Shown in pieces: positions 14,862 through 21,839 of a stretch of DNA of 25,074 nucleotides. Under the pieces are notes generated by a model that saw nothing but the letters and a program-made list of their open reading frames with translations, was not told the origin of the DNA and made no database searches. The DNA lies in IMG/VR virus record IMGVR_UViG_3300046654_000007, positions 1 through 25,074 of that record, one strand, 5' to 3'. The first letter of the stretch is position 1. Every line of letters begins with the position of its first letter. Position numbers and translations under genes: made by a program. The DNA comes from a virus.

Positions 14862-14887
14862 GGCCAGCGGGCGGAGGTCCGCTGGCC
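14862..14887 (-). terminator. strong hairpin downstream of the major capsid gene
   Basis: A perfect 9-bp stem (GGCCAGCGG with CCGCTGGCC, 14862-14870 with 14879-14887) closes an eight-base loop, starting about 20 bases after the capsid stop. No T-tract follows on the transcript (ACTCTCAAACTG). It may therefore be a partial terminator, or a 3'-end stabilising structure for the abundant capsid message. Loop bases could also pair with a GAGGT segment near 14831-14835. Confidence 0.6.
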
Positions 14888-14906
14888 CTGCGCTTGGAAA
14901 ATCAGC

Positions 14907-15896
14907 TTACGCTTGCGAGTCCCACTTCACAATGCGCGCGTTCGCGGCCAGCGAGTGGACGATGCCGAACCCGCCCAGATAGTACCAGGCCACACCCTTG
15001 CTGCGACCGTAGTCAGTCGGGATCTTGCCACGCATTTCCTCGGGCACCGCGATGGCTTCCGCGACGGTGTCATTACCGAAGAAGAAAATCCAGTCGGACA
15101 GGCCGTTCACAAACGGCGTCATGTCGCCACCCGCCGCAGTGGCGATACCGGTGGAACCAACACCCTTGGCAATATTGGTCTGCTCGACGTAGCGGCAGTT
15201 TTCGTAGCGACCAATTTCACCGTTCATGATGAGCTTGAAGCCGGTATCCGAATACTGGTGAATCGTTTCAAGATTGTTCTTGAACGAGCGCAGGGTCGTG
15301 GGCCATGCCAAGGCATAGTAATCGTCGCCCAAGTACGCGGGAATGTTGCGTTCCTTCATCAGGTCAACGATTGATTTGGCGTGGGCATTGCCGTAAGCGA
15401 CGCTGTTGGTGCCGGTGACGGTACCATTGGTGGTCAGCGTGATTGCCGAACCATTGTTGCCGCTGACTGGAATGGCGCGCAGTGGGGTGGCATTGAACTG
15501 TGCCCAACCCAGACGATCAAATGTCTTGACTGCGTCATTCTTCAGGACCTTCTGCACCAATTCCATCACCGGGAATTTGGACAGGTTGTCCAGTTTGCCC
15601 GAATACGGCACCGAGTTGCCTGCTTCCGTGATCGTCAGTGTGCCCTGAACAATTGTGAAGTTGGATTCCGGCATCGTGTTCGTTTCCGTCAGCACACCAC
15701 CAGCGGTTGCAACGTCAGAGAACACATCCCAGGTGAAAATATCACCCTTCTTTTTGCCTTGTTGCGACGCATCACGAACGTCACAGAACTGGCGAAACTT
15801 CACCAGTGGCTGCACCGACATACGCAACACATTCGAGAGTTGGCGCGAGTACATAAACCCGCCCAGTGAATTGACTGCCCAAACTTGTCCTGCCAT
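14907..15896 (-). CDS. major capsid protein (HK97-fold, N4-gp56-like family)
   Basis: The 329-residue protein follows the scaffold gene directly, the standard place of the coat gene. It opens with a short N-arm (MAGQVWAVNSLGGF, then LSNVLRMSVQPLVKFRQF). It continues with the KKKGDIFTWDVFSDV strand, an elongated loop region and a helix with MELVQKVLKNDAVKTFDR that fits the spine helix. Residues about 230-245, GRYENCRYVEQTNIAKG, are the diagnostic stretch shared with the N4-gp56/P22-coat-like capsid family. The C-terminus is beta-rich (VAWYYLGGFGIV). It is about 100 residues shorter than P22 coat and lacks an obvious P22-type insertion domain. ATG 15896-15894 has AAGGAG upstream, as expected for a highly expressed gene. 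Confidence 0.85.
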   Translation of the reverse strand: MAGQVWAVNSLGGFMYSRQLSNVLRMSVQPLVKFRQFCDVRDASQQGKKKGDIFTWDVFSDVATAGGVLTETNTMPESNFTIVQGTLTITEAGNSVPYSGKLDNLSKFPVMELVQKVLKNDAVKTFDRLGWAQFNATPLRAIPVSGNNGSAITLTTNGTVTGTNSVAYGNAHAKSIVDLMKERNIPAYLGDDYYALAWPTTLRSFKNNLETIHQYSDTGFKLIMNGEIGRYENCRYVEQTNIAKGVGSTGIATAAGGDMTPFVNGLSDWIFFFGNDTVAEAIAVPEEMRGKIPTDYGRSKGVAWYYLGGFGIVHSLAANARIVKWDSQA

Positions 15897-15920
15897 GATT
15901 GGCTCTCCTTGAAAGATTGA

Positions 15921-16910
15921 TTAATGTTGAGTCGGTGACCCCGCCATCCACTGCGGCCCACCGCGAGATTTCGCGATGTTGGCAATAATGTCAGAGGTTG
16001 ACTCGTCGACTTCTTGTTCAACCGAAGACACCGTCTTTTGGGACGCTGGTTTCGGCGCGGGCGTCACCGCCTGCTTGCGAGTCAGTTTTTCCGCACCTTG
16101 GACAGGGGCTGGAGCGGCGGCAGCGGTCTTTTTATTGACCCATGCACGCAGCGTATCGCCGATGTCCTTATACCGAACGTCGTAAGGGCGCGTGTCTCCA
16201 GACGCAAGCAACTTGCGATCAGTTTCCTGAGCAAGGTTGTTGAGAATTGGGTCGCCCACGATGTCAGCATAGTCCTTGCGGTATTGCTGGATCGCCTGGT
16301 TGAACGTCAGCCGGTCATCAATCGTCTTGGAGATGTCGGCAGTCGAAACTGATGGACGTCCTTGACGCAATGCGCGTACCGCTGCTGCCGCCTCTTCTTC
16401 ACTGCCCATTTGTAAGGCCCGGGCAAAGGCCAGGTCGTCATCGACCGTATCCGGCGCAGGGTCCGCCTTGGCGGGTGCTTGCACCTTTTGGATTTGTTCC
16501 TGCCGCAGGCGCGACGCCTCCGCAAGATATTGATCAGCGGCGTCAACTTTGCTGGCCACCGTGAGCCATTCGTCCATAGTGCGCGTGACATCGCGCCCGT
16601 TGATCTTGCGGGTGATCATCTGGGTGATTGGGACCGGAGTCCCAATCGGGTCCGACTCGGCTACTTGAGCGGCAATCGTGGCGTCAGCTTCAGGGTCGAC
16701 GACAGTCTCATCAACCAAATCTTCTTGAGTGCCGTCATCCTGTTGGACGGTGAACTTTTCGGTGCTGCCGTCATCATTCACACTGGAGAAATCGTCGGCA
16801 TGGGCCTCGTCATTCGCGTCATTGATGCGGGCGAGTAGGGCCAAACGGGCGTCATTCCCCGTACCTACAGCGTCACCACCGTCATTATTTGTTCCGTCTT
16901 CGAGTGCCAT
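15921..16910 (-). CDS. head scaffolding protein
   Basis: The 329-residue protein is acidic in its first 100 residues (for example NDDGSTEKFTVQQDDGTQEDL) and predominantly helical with long charged heptads in the middle (AEASRLRQEQIQKVQ, FNQAIQQYRKDYADI). It ends with a basic, Pro/Ala-rich segment and a short amphipathic C-terminus, the usual place for coat-binding in scaffolds. Its position immediately before the major capsid gene and after the portal matches P22 gp8, which is also about 300 residues. I see no protease motif, so a fused maturation protease is unlikely. ATG 16910-16908 has AGGAG seven bases upstream. It starts two bases after the stop of the 93-residue gene. Confidence 0.78.
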   Translation of the reverse strand: MALEDGTNNDGGDAVGTGNDARLALLARINDANDEAHADDFSSVNDDGSTEKFTVQQDDGTQEDLVDETVVDPEADATIAAQVAESDPIGTPVPITQMITRKINGRDVTRTMDEWLTVASKVDAADQYLAEASRLRQEQIQKVQAPAKADPAPDTVDDDLAFARALQMGSEEEAAAAVRALRQGRPSVSTADISKTIDDRLTFNQAIQQYRKDYADIVGDPILNNLAQETDRKLLASGDTRPYDVRYKDIGDTLRAWVNKKTAAAAPAPVQGAEKLTRKQAVTPAPKPASQKTVSSVEQEVDESTSDIIANIAKSRGGPQWMAGSPTQH

Positions 16911-16912
16911 TT

Positions 16913-17194
16913 TTAACTCCTGTCCTCAAGAATATTCAACGCTTGAACGCCATCACCGACAGCGTCCCGCAACCAACCGACGATACTCTCTGCGACAAAA
17001 ATCTCATTTTGCAATTTTCGCACAGATTCCGCGTCGGAACAATCAACTTTTAGAAATGCGTTTTGGGCATCCTGCTTCTGCTCTATTGCGCGCGCCACCA
17101 TGTAACGACCAATCTCGCTGTTCATGAATGACTCCACCTGCTTGCCGAACACGGCGCGCCGGATCATCACCACCTCTTCTTCATCTCCAGTCAT
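16913..17194 (-). CDS. small helical phage protein between portal and scaffold, 93 residues
   Basis: The gene overlaps the portal stop as ATGA (ATG 17194-17192), so it should be made in proportion to the portal. It is almost entirely helical, with VESFMNSEIGRYMVARAIEQKQDAQ and ESVRKLQNEIFVAESIV-type amphipathic stretches. Proteins of this kind often sit between portal and scaffold genes in short-tailed phages. Their function is not known to me; a role in procapsid assembly is plausible from position. Confidence 0.72.
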   Translation of the reverse strand: MTGDEEEVVMIRRAVFGKQVESFMNSEIGRYMVARAIEQKQDAQNAFLKVDCSDAESVRKLQNEIFVAESIVGWLRDAVGDGVQALNILEDRS

Positions 17195-19488
17195 GCTGCA
17201 GCCGCCATTGGTTGTTGTGGTTCAGGTTGTGCTGCTGCCTGCGCCATCGAATGCTGATGCTGCTGTTGATTCTTCTCCAGTGAGTGTTGATGAGCCAGAC
17301 CCATCTTGGCCACATCATGAGCAACCGATTGGTCTTGCTCCCGAATCGCCCGCAGGTGCGTGGTGGCATTGCGCATGTTGTTGTTGTCTTCCTTGATCTG
17401 CGTGGTCTTGATCTGAGTCTCAGCAAGAATTTTGGAAGATTCGAGTTTGACCTGGTGCCCAGTCATCTTCTCCTGCACCTTGGTAGTGAGGTCTTGGATA
17501 ACCTTGGCTTGTTTCTGAAGCTGAGCTTGCATCTGAGCGATATTTGGGTCATCGTTAGTGAAGAATCGGCTCCCGTCGCTGTACCCCATGTGGCCAAATA
17601 TCTCCTTACCAATCTCGGCCAAGTTGAGGCCGGGAACCGGTTCCTTAACCATGCCGATGTAAGTCTGCATACCAGCCAAGAACTTCTGCAGCTTCATCTG
17701 TGGATCTGTCGCACCCATGCCCACGTTCACTGTGAGTGTGAGTTCCTTTTCCAGAAGATCATCAGTCACCTCGTCGATTCCAAACTTCTGGAATAGTTGC
17801 GCGCGCTTTGCCACAATCGCCAGAATCACTTGGTCAGTCTCGTAAAACTGCTCCAAAAGTACCACTTGACGCAGAACCGGCTGCACGAACGTTTCAACAA
17901 AGGTGCGCAGCAGATACTCGACTAATGTCCCAGTAGACTGCTGCAGGATTGCCATGTTGCGCGCAGGCCCAGCAATGCCCTTGTCGGCCATGACCTGCCC
18001 GGCGCTAAAGTTGCCCAAAAGGTCATTCATGTCGTTGTCAACACGACCCTGCTCCTCGAACGCCGATGCTGTGACGTCCGGCCAAGAGATTTCGCGCACA
18101 TCGTTGATGGGATCTTCCATCATCACCGCACCACCAGGCACGTTGCGCATGAGACCGCTGATGTCAACGTCACGCCCACGCTTGACGAACCACTTCTTAT
18201 TCAACACAAACTTGACGTTGTCGATGCGCTGATTGGCGATCTCGTTTGCTTCTTCCACCAGACCCTTGCCAAGAGTGGGAAGGGAAGATGGCATCACCTT
18301 GTGCGTCTCAATGATGCAATGACCCATCACATAGGGCCGCTGACCATGAAACACCGTTTCCTTGAGGGGTCGTGGGTCAGTGAGCAGGGCTTTGTCACTG
18401 AGGGTGTAGAACTCAACGTCCTCACCATCGCGACGGTGGATGTGCCGCTGCACCCAAACAATCTCGTAGTCCGGTAGCGACTTGCCATCTGGTGAGTATG
18501 CGTCTTCACGGTCCCTACCGCGCGCGACTCGGGTGCTGTCGGCCATCGCATCGGATGCTGACCGGATCAAACTGTCACCAAGCATACGCCATTTACCCTG
18601 CTCCATCTTCTCCTTGATGTCCATGATGTACATCGGGATGAGTTGGATCACATAGGGCGAGGAGTTGATCGGGTCCATCCAGTTGGCGCCTGGATCGATT
18701 CGCAAATTTTCAACAGGGAACAAGTCGATTACCGGTCTGTCAACTTTAGGCTTGACCTCCGCAACCGCTTCGATTGCAACCTTTGCAGGTCCATAGTCCG
18801 CATATTCATCTTGACTTGGCGGCTCCAGTGGATCCCCACCGGCTGGGCTGGTCAATTGAGGAGGAATTACCTCGGAATCCTCTGGTAGATCCGCCGCTTC
18901 TTGTTTTGGGTATTCATCGTCTGTCTCTGCCGACCCCATGGACAAAGGACTGATTTCAACTTTGGCATCTTTGACCTCGGCTGCTGCTTGGAACTCCCAA
19001 TAGATGTGCGCGCAGGCCACGCCCACGGTTTGAGCATCCTGAATGCCACCCAACACGATCTGGTACCAGGGGATCGACTTGGTCAGTCGGTACTGCAGCA
19101 ACTCCTTCATGACGGAAGCACTTGCCACCTCCACTTTATTACTGGGGTCCATCGCTTGGACACTCGTGGTGTCCATGTTGCTGAAGAATGCGGCGGCTGC
19201 GGCGGCCTCATTCTTGCGGATGATCGACCGCATCTTGGGACGGTACAACTTGCTGCGCTTTTCAAACGCGGGGGCGTTGTATTTGCTGTCCCCGGGGTGC
19301 TGGTTGTTGAACGCGCGAATCGAGTCGTCCCAGTTCTTTCGATAGTTGTTGTCAACGTAGCTGGTGCTGTCGCGATAGGCGTCTTGTGCCCGTTTCAACC
19401 AGTCACCGTCACCATATCCACCGGACTTTCCATCCTGCGGCGCGATCTGCGCGGTGGGGGCGCGATTGTTCTGGTTGATCATTCCCAT
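17191..19488 (-). CDS. portal protein (P22-like)
   Basis: The 765-residue product is close to the length of P22 portal (725). Its N-terminal region (YVDNNYRKNWDDSIRAFNN, then RSKLYRPKMRSIIRKNEA) and the middle EEANEIANQRIDNVKFVLNKK with VKRGRDVDISGL are family features of the P22-like portals. It forms the dodecameric ring through which DNA is packaged and ejected. Residues about 168-250 are an acidic, Pro-rich insertion before DLFPVENLRIDPGANW. Residues about 650-745 form a long helical coiled-coil stretch resembling the C-terminal barrel of the P22 portal. They end in a Gln/His/Ala-rich tail. The start ATG 19488-19486 shares one base with the upstream stop (TAATG) and has AGGTG upstream. 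Confidence 0.9.
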   Translation of the reverse strand: MGMINQNNRAPTAQIAPQDGKSGGYGDGDWLKRAQDAYRDSTSYVDNNYRKNWDDSIRAFNNQHPGDSKYNAPAFEKRSKLYRPKMRSIIRKNEAAAAAAFFSNMDTTSVQAMDPSNKVEVASASVMKELLQYRLTKSIPWYQIVLGGIQDAQTVGVACAHIYWEFQAAAEVKDAKVEISPLSMGSAETDDEYPKQEAADLPEDSEVIPPQLTSPAGGDPLEPPSQDEYADYGPAKVAIEAVAEVKPKVDRPVIDLFPVENLRIDPGANWMDPINSSPYVIQLIPMYIMDIKEKMEQGKWRMLGDSLIRSASDAMADSTRVARGRDREDAYSPDGKSLPDYEIVWVQRHIHRRDGEDVEFYTLSDKALLTDPRPLKETVFHGQRPYVMGHCIIETHKVMPSSLPTLGKGLVEEANEIANQRIDNVKFVLNKKWFVKRGRDVDISGLMRNVPGGAVMMEDPINDVREISWPDVTASAFEEQGRVDNDMNDLLGNFSAGQVMADKGIAGPARNMAILQQSTGTLVEYLLRTFVETFVQPVLRQVVLLEQFYETDQVILAIVAKRAQLFQKFGIDEVTDDLLEKELTLTVNVGMGATDPQMKLQKFLAGMQTYIGMVKEPVPGLNLAEIGKEIFGHMGYSDGSRFFTNDDPNIAQMQAQLQKQAKVIQDLTTKVQEKMTGHQVKLESSKILAETQIKTTQIKEDNNNMRNATTHLRAIREQDQSVAHDVAKMGLAHQHSLEKNQQQHQHSMAQAAAQPEPQQPMAAAA

Positions 19489-19838
19489 TAGAGCTTCACC
19501 TGCAGTTCATTGGCCACAGAGAACGGGACCCCCTCGTTGCGCTTCACACCCACAGCGCGGTCGTCATACAGAGCGATCATTCCGCTGTCCTTTTTGTTGG
19601 TGACGGGGAGAACTTTACCGAGATGTTCTTGGCACCAGCGGCGGATTGCCGGGTGGGGGCGGCGGGCGGTGAAGATGCGGACATCGTAACCCTCCTTGAG
19701 CCAGCCTTTGACGCGGGAGACCATGGCATCCACAGGTTTGCCCACGTGGTCGTCTCCTCGGAACTCATCGTAATGCGCCAAAGTTCCATCCAGATCAACG
19801 CCGATCCAGGTGTCATGAACATCAGAAGTGGAATTCAT
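19488..19838 (-). CDS. HAD-superfamily phosphatase-like protein
   Basis: I place the start at ATG 19838-19836, giving 116 residues that begin just before the catalytic motif. A frame extension upstream to 19931 would add 31 Arg-rich residues that read out of frame over the preceding gene. The HAD motifs are complete: DLDGT with Asp15 nucleophile and Asp17, FTAR at 56-59 supplying the Thr, Lys82 or Lys83 in NKKDS, and DDRAVGV with Asp92/Asp93. This compact capless type resembles the 3'-phosphatase domain of polynucleotide kinases and small phage phosphatases. It overlaps the preceding small gene and the portal start, so it is co-translated with the portal. Phosphatase on nucleic acid ends or nucleotides is plausible, but the substrate is unknown. 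Confidence 0.82.
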   Translation of the reverse strand: MNSTSDVHDTWIGVDLDGTLAHYDEFRGDDHVGKPVDAMVSRVKGWLKEGYDVRIFTARRPHPAIRRWCQEHLGKVLPVTNKKDSGMIALYDDRAVGVKRNEGVPFSVANELQVKL

Positions 19839-20016
19839 CTTCCCACTTCTTCCCCAACTCGCCCTTGTCCACGCCTTTGCTCGGGTTCTGCACGGGTGGG
19901 GGAGGAGGCGCCTTGCCTTCCACGGCCTCACGGATTTGCTTGTCGCGCGGGTGCTCTTTCTCCTTGCCCGTGCCGGTCATCCGCTCCCAGATACTGCGTG
20001 TTTTTTCTTCAGCCAT
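19822..20016 (-). CDS. small charged Pro-rich protein, 64 residues
   Basis: ATG 20016-20014 has CAGGTG upstream. The product is very hydrophilic, with mixed charge at the start (EEKTRSIWERM), a run of five prolines in the centre and a WEDEFHF end. It has no recognisable family. Its last bases overlap the start of the HAD gene by 17 bases, which suggests coupling. Confidence 0.6.
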   Translation of the reverse strand: MAEEKTRSIWERMTGTGKEKEHPRDKQIREAVEGKAPPPPPVQNPSKGVDKGELGKKWEDEFHF

Positions 20017-20019
20017 GAT

Positions 20020-20394
20020 TCACCTGCGCGCTTGATTGAAACGAAGATTCCACGGCTGACCCATCTCACCGGAGTTGATCCCATGGGGTTGCAGATGTGG
20101 TGCGAGTTGGGGGGCTGCGGCCTGTGCAATGGCACCGCCGAGTTGTTGCATCGGCTGTCCGACCTGTGCTTGCTGCGGCGGGGCGTAACCCATTGGCATT
20201 GGAGAAGGACCCATCACACGAGCAGAACCCACGCCTGGTTGAACTGGGGCGGCAGGAGCGACAGCGCCCATGCCGGGCCGAGCGACCACACCTTGCGCCT
20301 GCGGCGGCGCGATTCCAGCGCCACCCATCGCAGGCTGACCACCATTCATGCCTCTGGCGCGGATCATCGCCAGTTCTTGAGCTTGATTCATCAT
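20020..20394 (-). CDS. Gln/Pro/Gly-rich small protein, 124 residues
   Basis: The start is set by AAGGAG, six bases before two consecutive ATG codons at 20394-20389. The frame runs further upstream to 20490, but that part overlaps the previous gene and lacks a ribosome binding site. After a short helix (NQAQELAMIRARGMN) the chain is low-complexity Ala/Pro/Gln/Gly/Met (for example MPMGYAPPQQAQVGQPMQQ) and probably disordered. The Arg-rich end reads WNLRFNQARR. No family is recognised. It may be a flexible head or assembly component. Confidence 0.62.
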   Translation of the reverse strand: MMNQAQELAMIRARGMNGGQPAMGGAGIAPPQAQGVVARPGMGAVAPAAPVQPGVGSARVMGPSPMPMGYAPPQQAQVGQPMQQLGGAIAQAAAPQLAPHLQPHGINSGEMGQPWNLRFNQARR

Positions 20395-20404
20395 ACTGTT
20401 CTCC

Positions 20405-20758
20405 TTAACTGAGTTGATACTGCTCACCGAACTCACCGTTCCACCGGCCACGGGACATGCCCATGCGTTCCAGCAACTCTCCACCTGCAATCATGGCCAC
20501 GTAGGCCAGTTTCTTAGGCGTCATCTTGTCGCTGGCATCGATGGTGTATCCGTACTTGGCCTCACCGGCCATGTGCTTGACCACCAGCGTCATCCCCGGC
20601 GCCCAGCCCACCATCCACGGGTGATCGGGATAAGTCTTGCACAAAATGGTAGCCACTTCCTTGGCCTTGTGCTCCATCTCCACCGACTCGCTGTCGAAGC
20701 TCGTCACCTCGACTGTCTGAACATCGACGTCGAGTTGGCGGTCGTGAATGTTGCTCAT
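20405..20758 (-). CDS. conserved-type phage protein, 117 residues, unknown function
   Basis: The product has mixed alpha/beta character, with VQTVEVTSFDSE, then a helix, then DHPWMVGWAPGMTLVVKHM, GEAKYGYTIDA and a C-terminal helix GELLERMGMSRGRW. The aromatic HPWMVGWAPG segment is distinctive, but I cannot assign it to a named family. The start ATG 20758-20756 lies three bases after the stop of the preceding gene with no clear ribosome binding site. It is therefore probably coupled. Confidence 0.65.
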   Translation of the reverse strand: MSNIHDRQLDVDVQTVEVTSFDSESVEMEHKAKEVATILCKTYPDHPWMVGWAPGMTLVVKHMAGEAKYGYTIDASDKMTPKKLAYVAMIAGGELLERMGMSRGRWNGEFGEQYQLS

Positions 20759-20761
20759 GGG

Positions 20762-21001
20762 TCAGGGTTCGATAGGAGGAGTCACGACGTCCAGCACCGG
20801 CTCAATTGGAGCGGGTGCTGGGGAAGTGGTGCCGGTGATGTGCAGCCACAGGCTGGACAAGAATCCTTTGACTTCGGCAACATCCGCATTCAGGACACTG
20901 GCTGCGGTGGTCTCAAGCTCAACCAAACTTGCCTTTTTAGCAGCGAGTTCTGCCTCAATTGTGGCGATTTCGGCTTGAATATTTTCGCGAAGTGTAGTCA
21001 T
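20762..21001 (-). CDS. small coiled-coil protein, 79 residues
   Basis: The first 45 residues form a regular amphipathic helix (IQAEIATIEAELAAKKASLVELE) suited to a coiled coil. A short hydrophobic stretch (LSSLWLHITG) follows, then a Pro-rich tail. ATG 21001-20999 overlaps the upstream stop as ATGA. It could be an assembly chaperone or a small lysis-type protein, but neither is supported by a motif. Confidence 0.6.
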   Translation of the reverse strand: MTTLRENIQAEIATIEAELAAKKASLVELETTAASVLNADVAEVKGFLSSLWLHITGTTSPAPAPIEPVLDVVTPPIEP

Positions 21002-21180
21002 GGTGCGGTTTGGTTCAGAGTTGGAATTTCAGCGGGGGTTGCTGGGGCAGGGGATGGGTCCAAAAACGCGGCGGCAGCCGCCTTGATGCCGTCAGCATAC
21101 CCAAGATCGTACACAGACTGCACAGCCGCTTCATGAGAATGATTGAAGTTCTCAGAGTAAGTCTGAATCGGAGATGACAT
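20998..21180 (-). CDS. hypothetical small phage protein, 60 residues
   Basis: A short gene with a good CAGGAG site ten bases before ATG 21180-21178. The product has an N-terminal hydrophilic part with a short helix (HEAAVQSVYDLGYADGIKAAAAAF) and a Pro/Ala-rich tail. The YxLGYxDGxxAAA segment is often seen in short phage proteins. It is coupled to the next gene by an ATGA overlap. Confidence 0.6.
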   Translation of the reverse strand: MSSPIQTYSENFNHSHEAAVQSVYDLGYADGIKAAAAAFLDPSPAPATPAEIPTLNQTAP

Positions 21181-21258
21181 GTTTGATGCTCCTGAATGTG
21201 GGGGGAATTATGCCGTAGTCTTTTGCAGTGACGGTGATTATTTTATGTGCGACCAAGA

Positions 21259-21468
21259 TCATGCAAGGTTCGGATTATAAATACCTGTGTTGTTTTTGTC
21301 AGTCGAGTCGTACCTGCGCCCGTTACTGAACTCATAGACGCCGTGGTCCGGGGCCTGCCACTCGCTGCCCCACGCGCGCTGCGCCAGGTCGTTCCATGAA
21401 ATGGTGCGGGTGACCACAGCGTTGCCGAGGTTGCCGATATTCACAGCGGCGGGTGGGTTAGTGGCCAT
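21259..21468 (-). CDS. hypothetical small phage protein, 69 residues
   Basis: I start at ATG 21468-21466, which has GGAGAA seven bases upstream and overlaps the end of the preceding gene. The longer frame to 21531 has no ribosome binding site. The sequence contains VVTRTISWNDLAQRAWGSEW followed by HGVYEFSNGRRYDST. It reads as a small alpha/beta protein without cysteines. The gap of 78 bases to the next gene is one of the few in the cluster, and no clear promoter stands out in it. Confidence 0.6.
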   Translation of the reverse strand: MATNPPAAVNIGNLGNAVVTRTISWNDLAQRAWGSEWQAPDHGVYEFSNGRRYDSTDKNNTGIYNPNLA

Positions 21469-21649
21469 TTTCGTTCTCCAGCCAATCGGTGTAAGTTGCA
21501 ACACAGTCGTACAAGGCGAGTACCTCTTCACGCACGTTGTTTGTGTCCTGCTCCATCGCGTCCAGAACCCTCGACCGCTGTGATAGCCGCAGATTCACCT
21601 CGACCAAGTGTTTCGCCACAAGTTCCTTGGGCGTGGGTTCATGGCTCAT
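21458..21649 (-). CDS. small helical phage protein, 63 residues
   Basis: ATG 21649-21647 has AAGGA about ten bases upstream and overlaps the stop of the gene before it. The product is two amphipathic helices (PKELVAKHLVEVNLRLSQR and NNVREEVLALYDCVATYTDWL) and ends ENENGH. It has one Cys. No family is recognised. The overlaps on both sides support it being real. Confidence 0.6.
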   Translation of the reverse strand: MSHEPTPKELVAKHLVEVNLRLSQRSRVLDAMEQDTNNVREEVLALYDCVATYTDWLENENGH

Positions 21650-21839
21650 GTCCGAGGTCCTTCAAGATGCTGACAAGACGCTGAATTATCTTCGGGGAGT
21701 CACCATCGATGGTGATGGATGACGGGGACCCTTCAGTCTTACGATAGATGAATGTGGCAACCGCTTCGTCGCCAGCGGTGATATATGCCTTAACCTCCAG
21801 GCATTCACGTGTATTCTGGTTCTGCATAGGAAGGTTCAT
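21639..21839 (-). CDS. hypothetical small phage protein overlapping the terminase end, 66 residues
   Basis: I place the start at ATG 21839-21837. An in-frame ATG at 21827 is also possible, and the frame extends to 21896 over the terminase. The gene overlaps the terminase end in another frame by about 35 bases. The product has beta strands (CLEVKAYITAGDEAVATFIYRK, then SSITIDGDSPK) followed by a helix, KIIQRLVSILKDLG. No family is recognised. It is coupled to the following small gene through overlap. Confidence 0.55.
   Translation of the reverse strand: MNLPMQNQNTRECLEVKAYITAGDEAVATFIYRKTEGSPSSITIDGDSPKIIQRLVSILKDLGHEP

Noticed and set aside
19839-19931. Longer N-terminus for the HAD protein
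   Set aside because: The extra 31 residues are Arg/Trp-rich shadow sequence over the preceding gene. The chosen ATG lies just before the DLDGT motif, as expected for a compact HAD protein.
20414-21136. Plus-strand frame of 240 codons
   Set aside because: It spans several coupled minus-strand genes in antisense and has no ribosome binding site.
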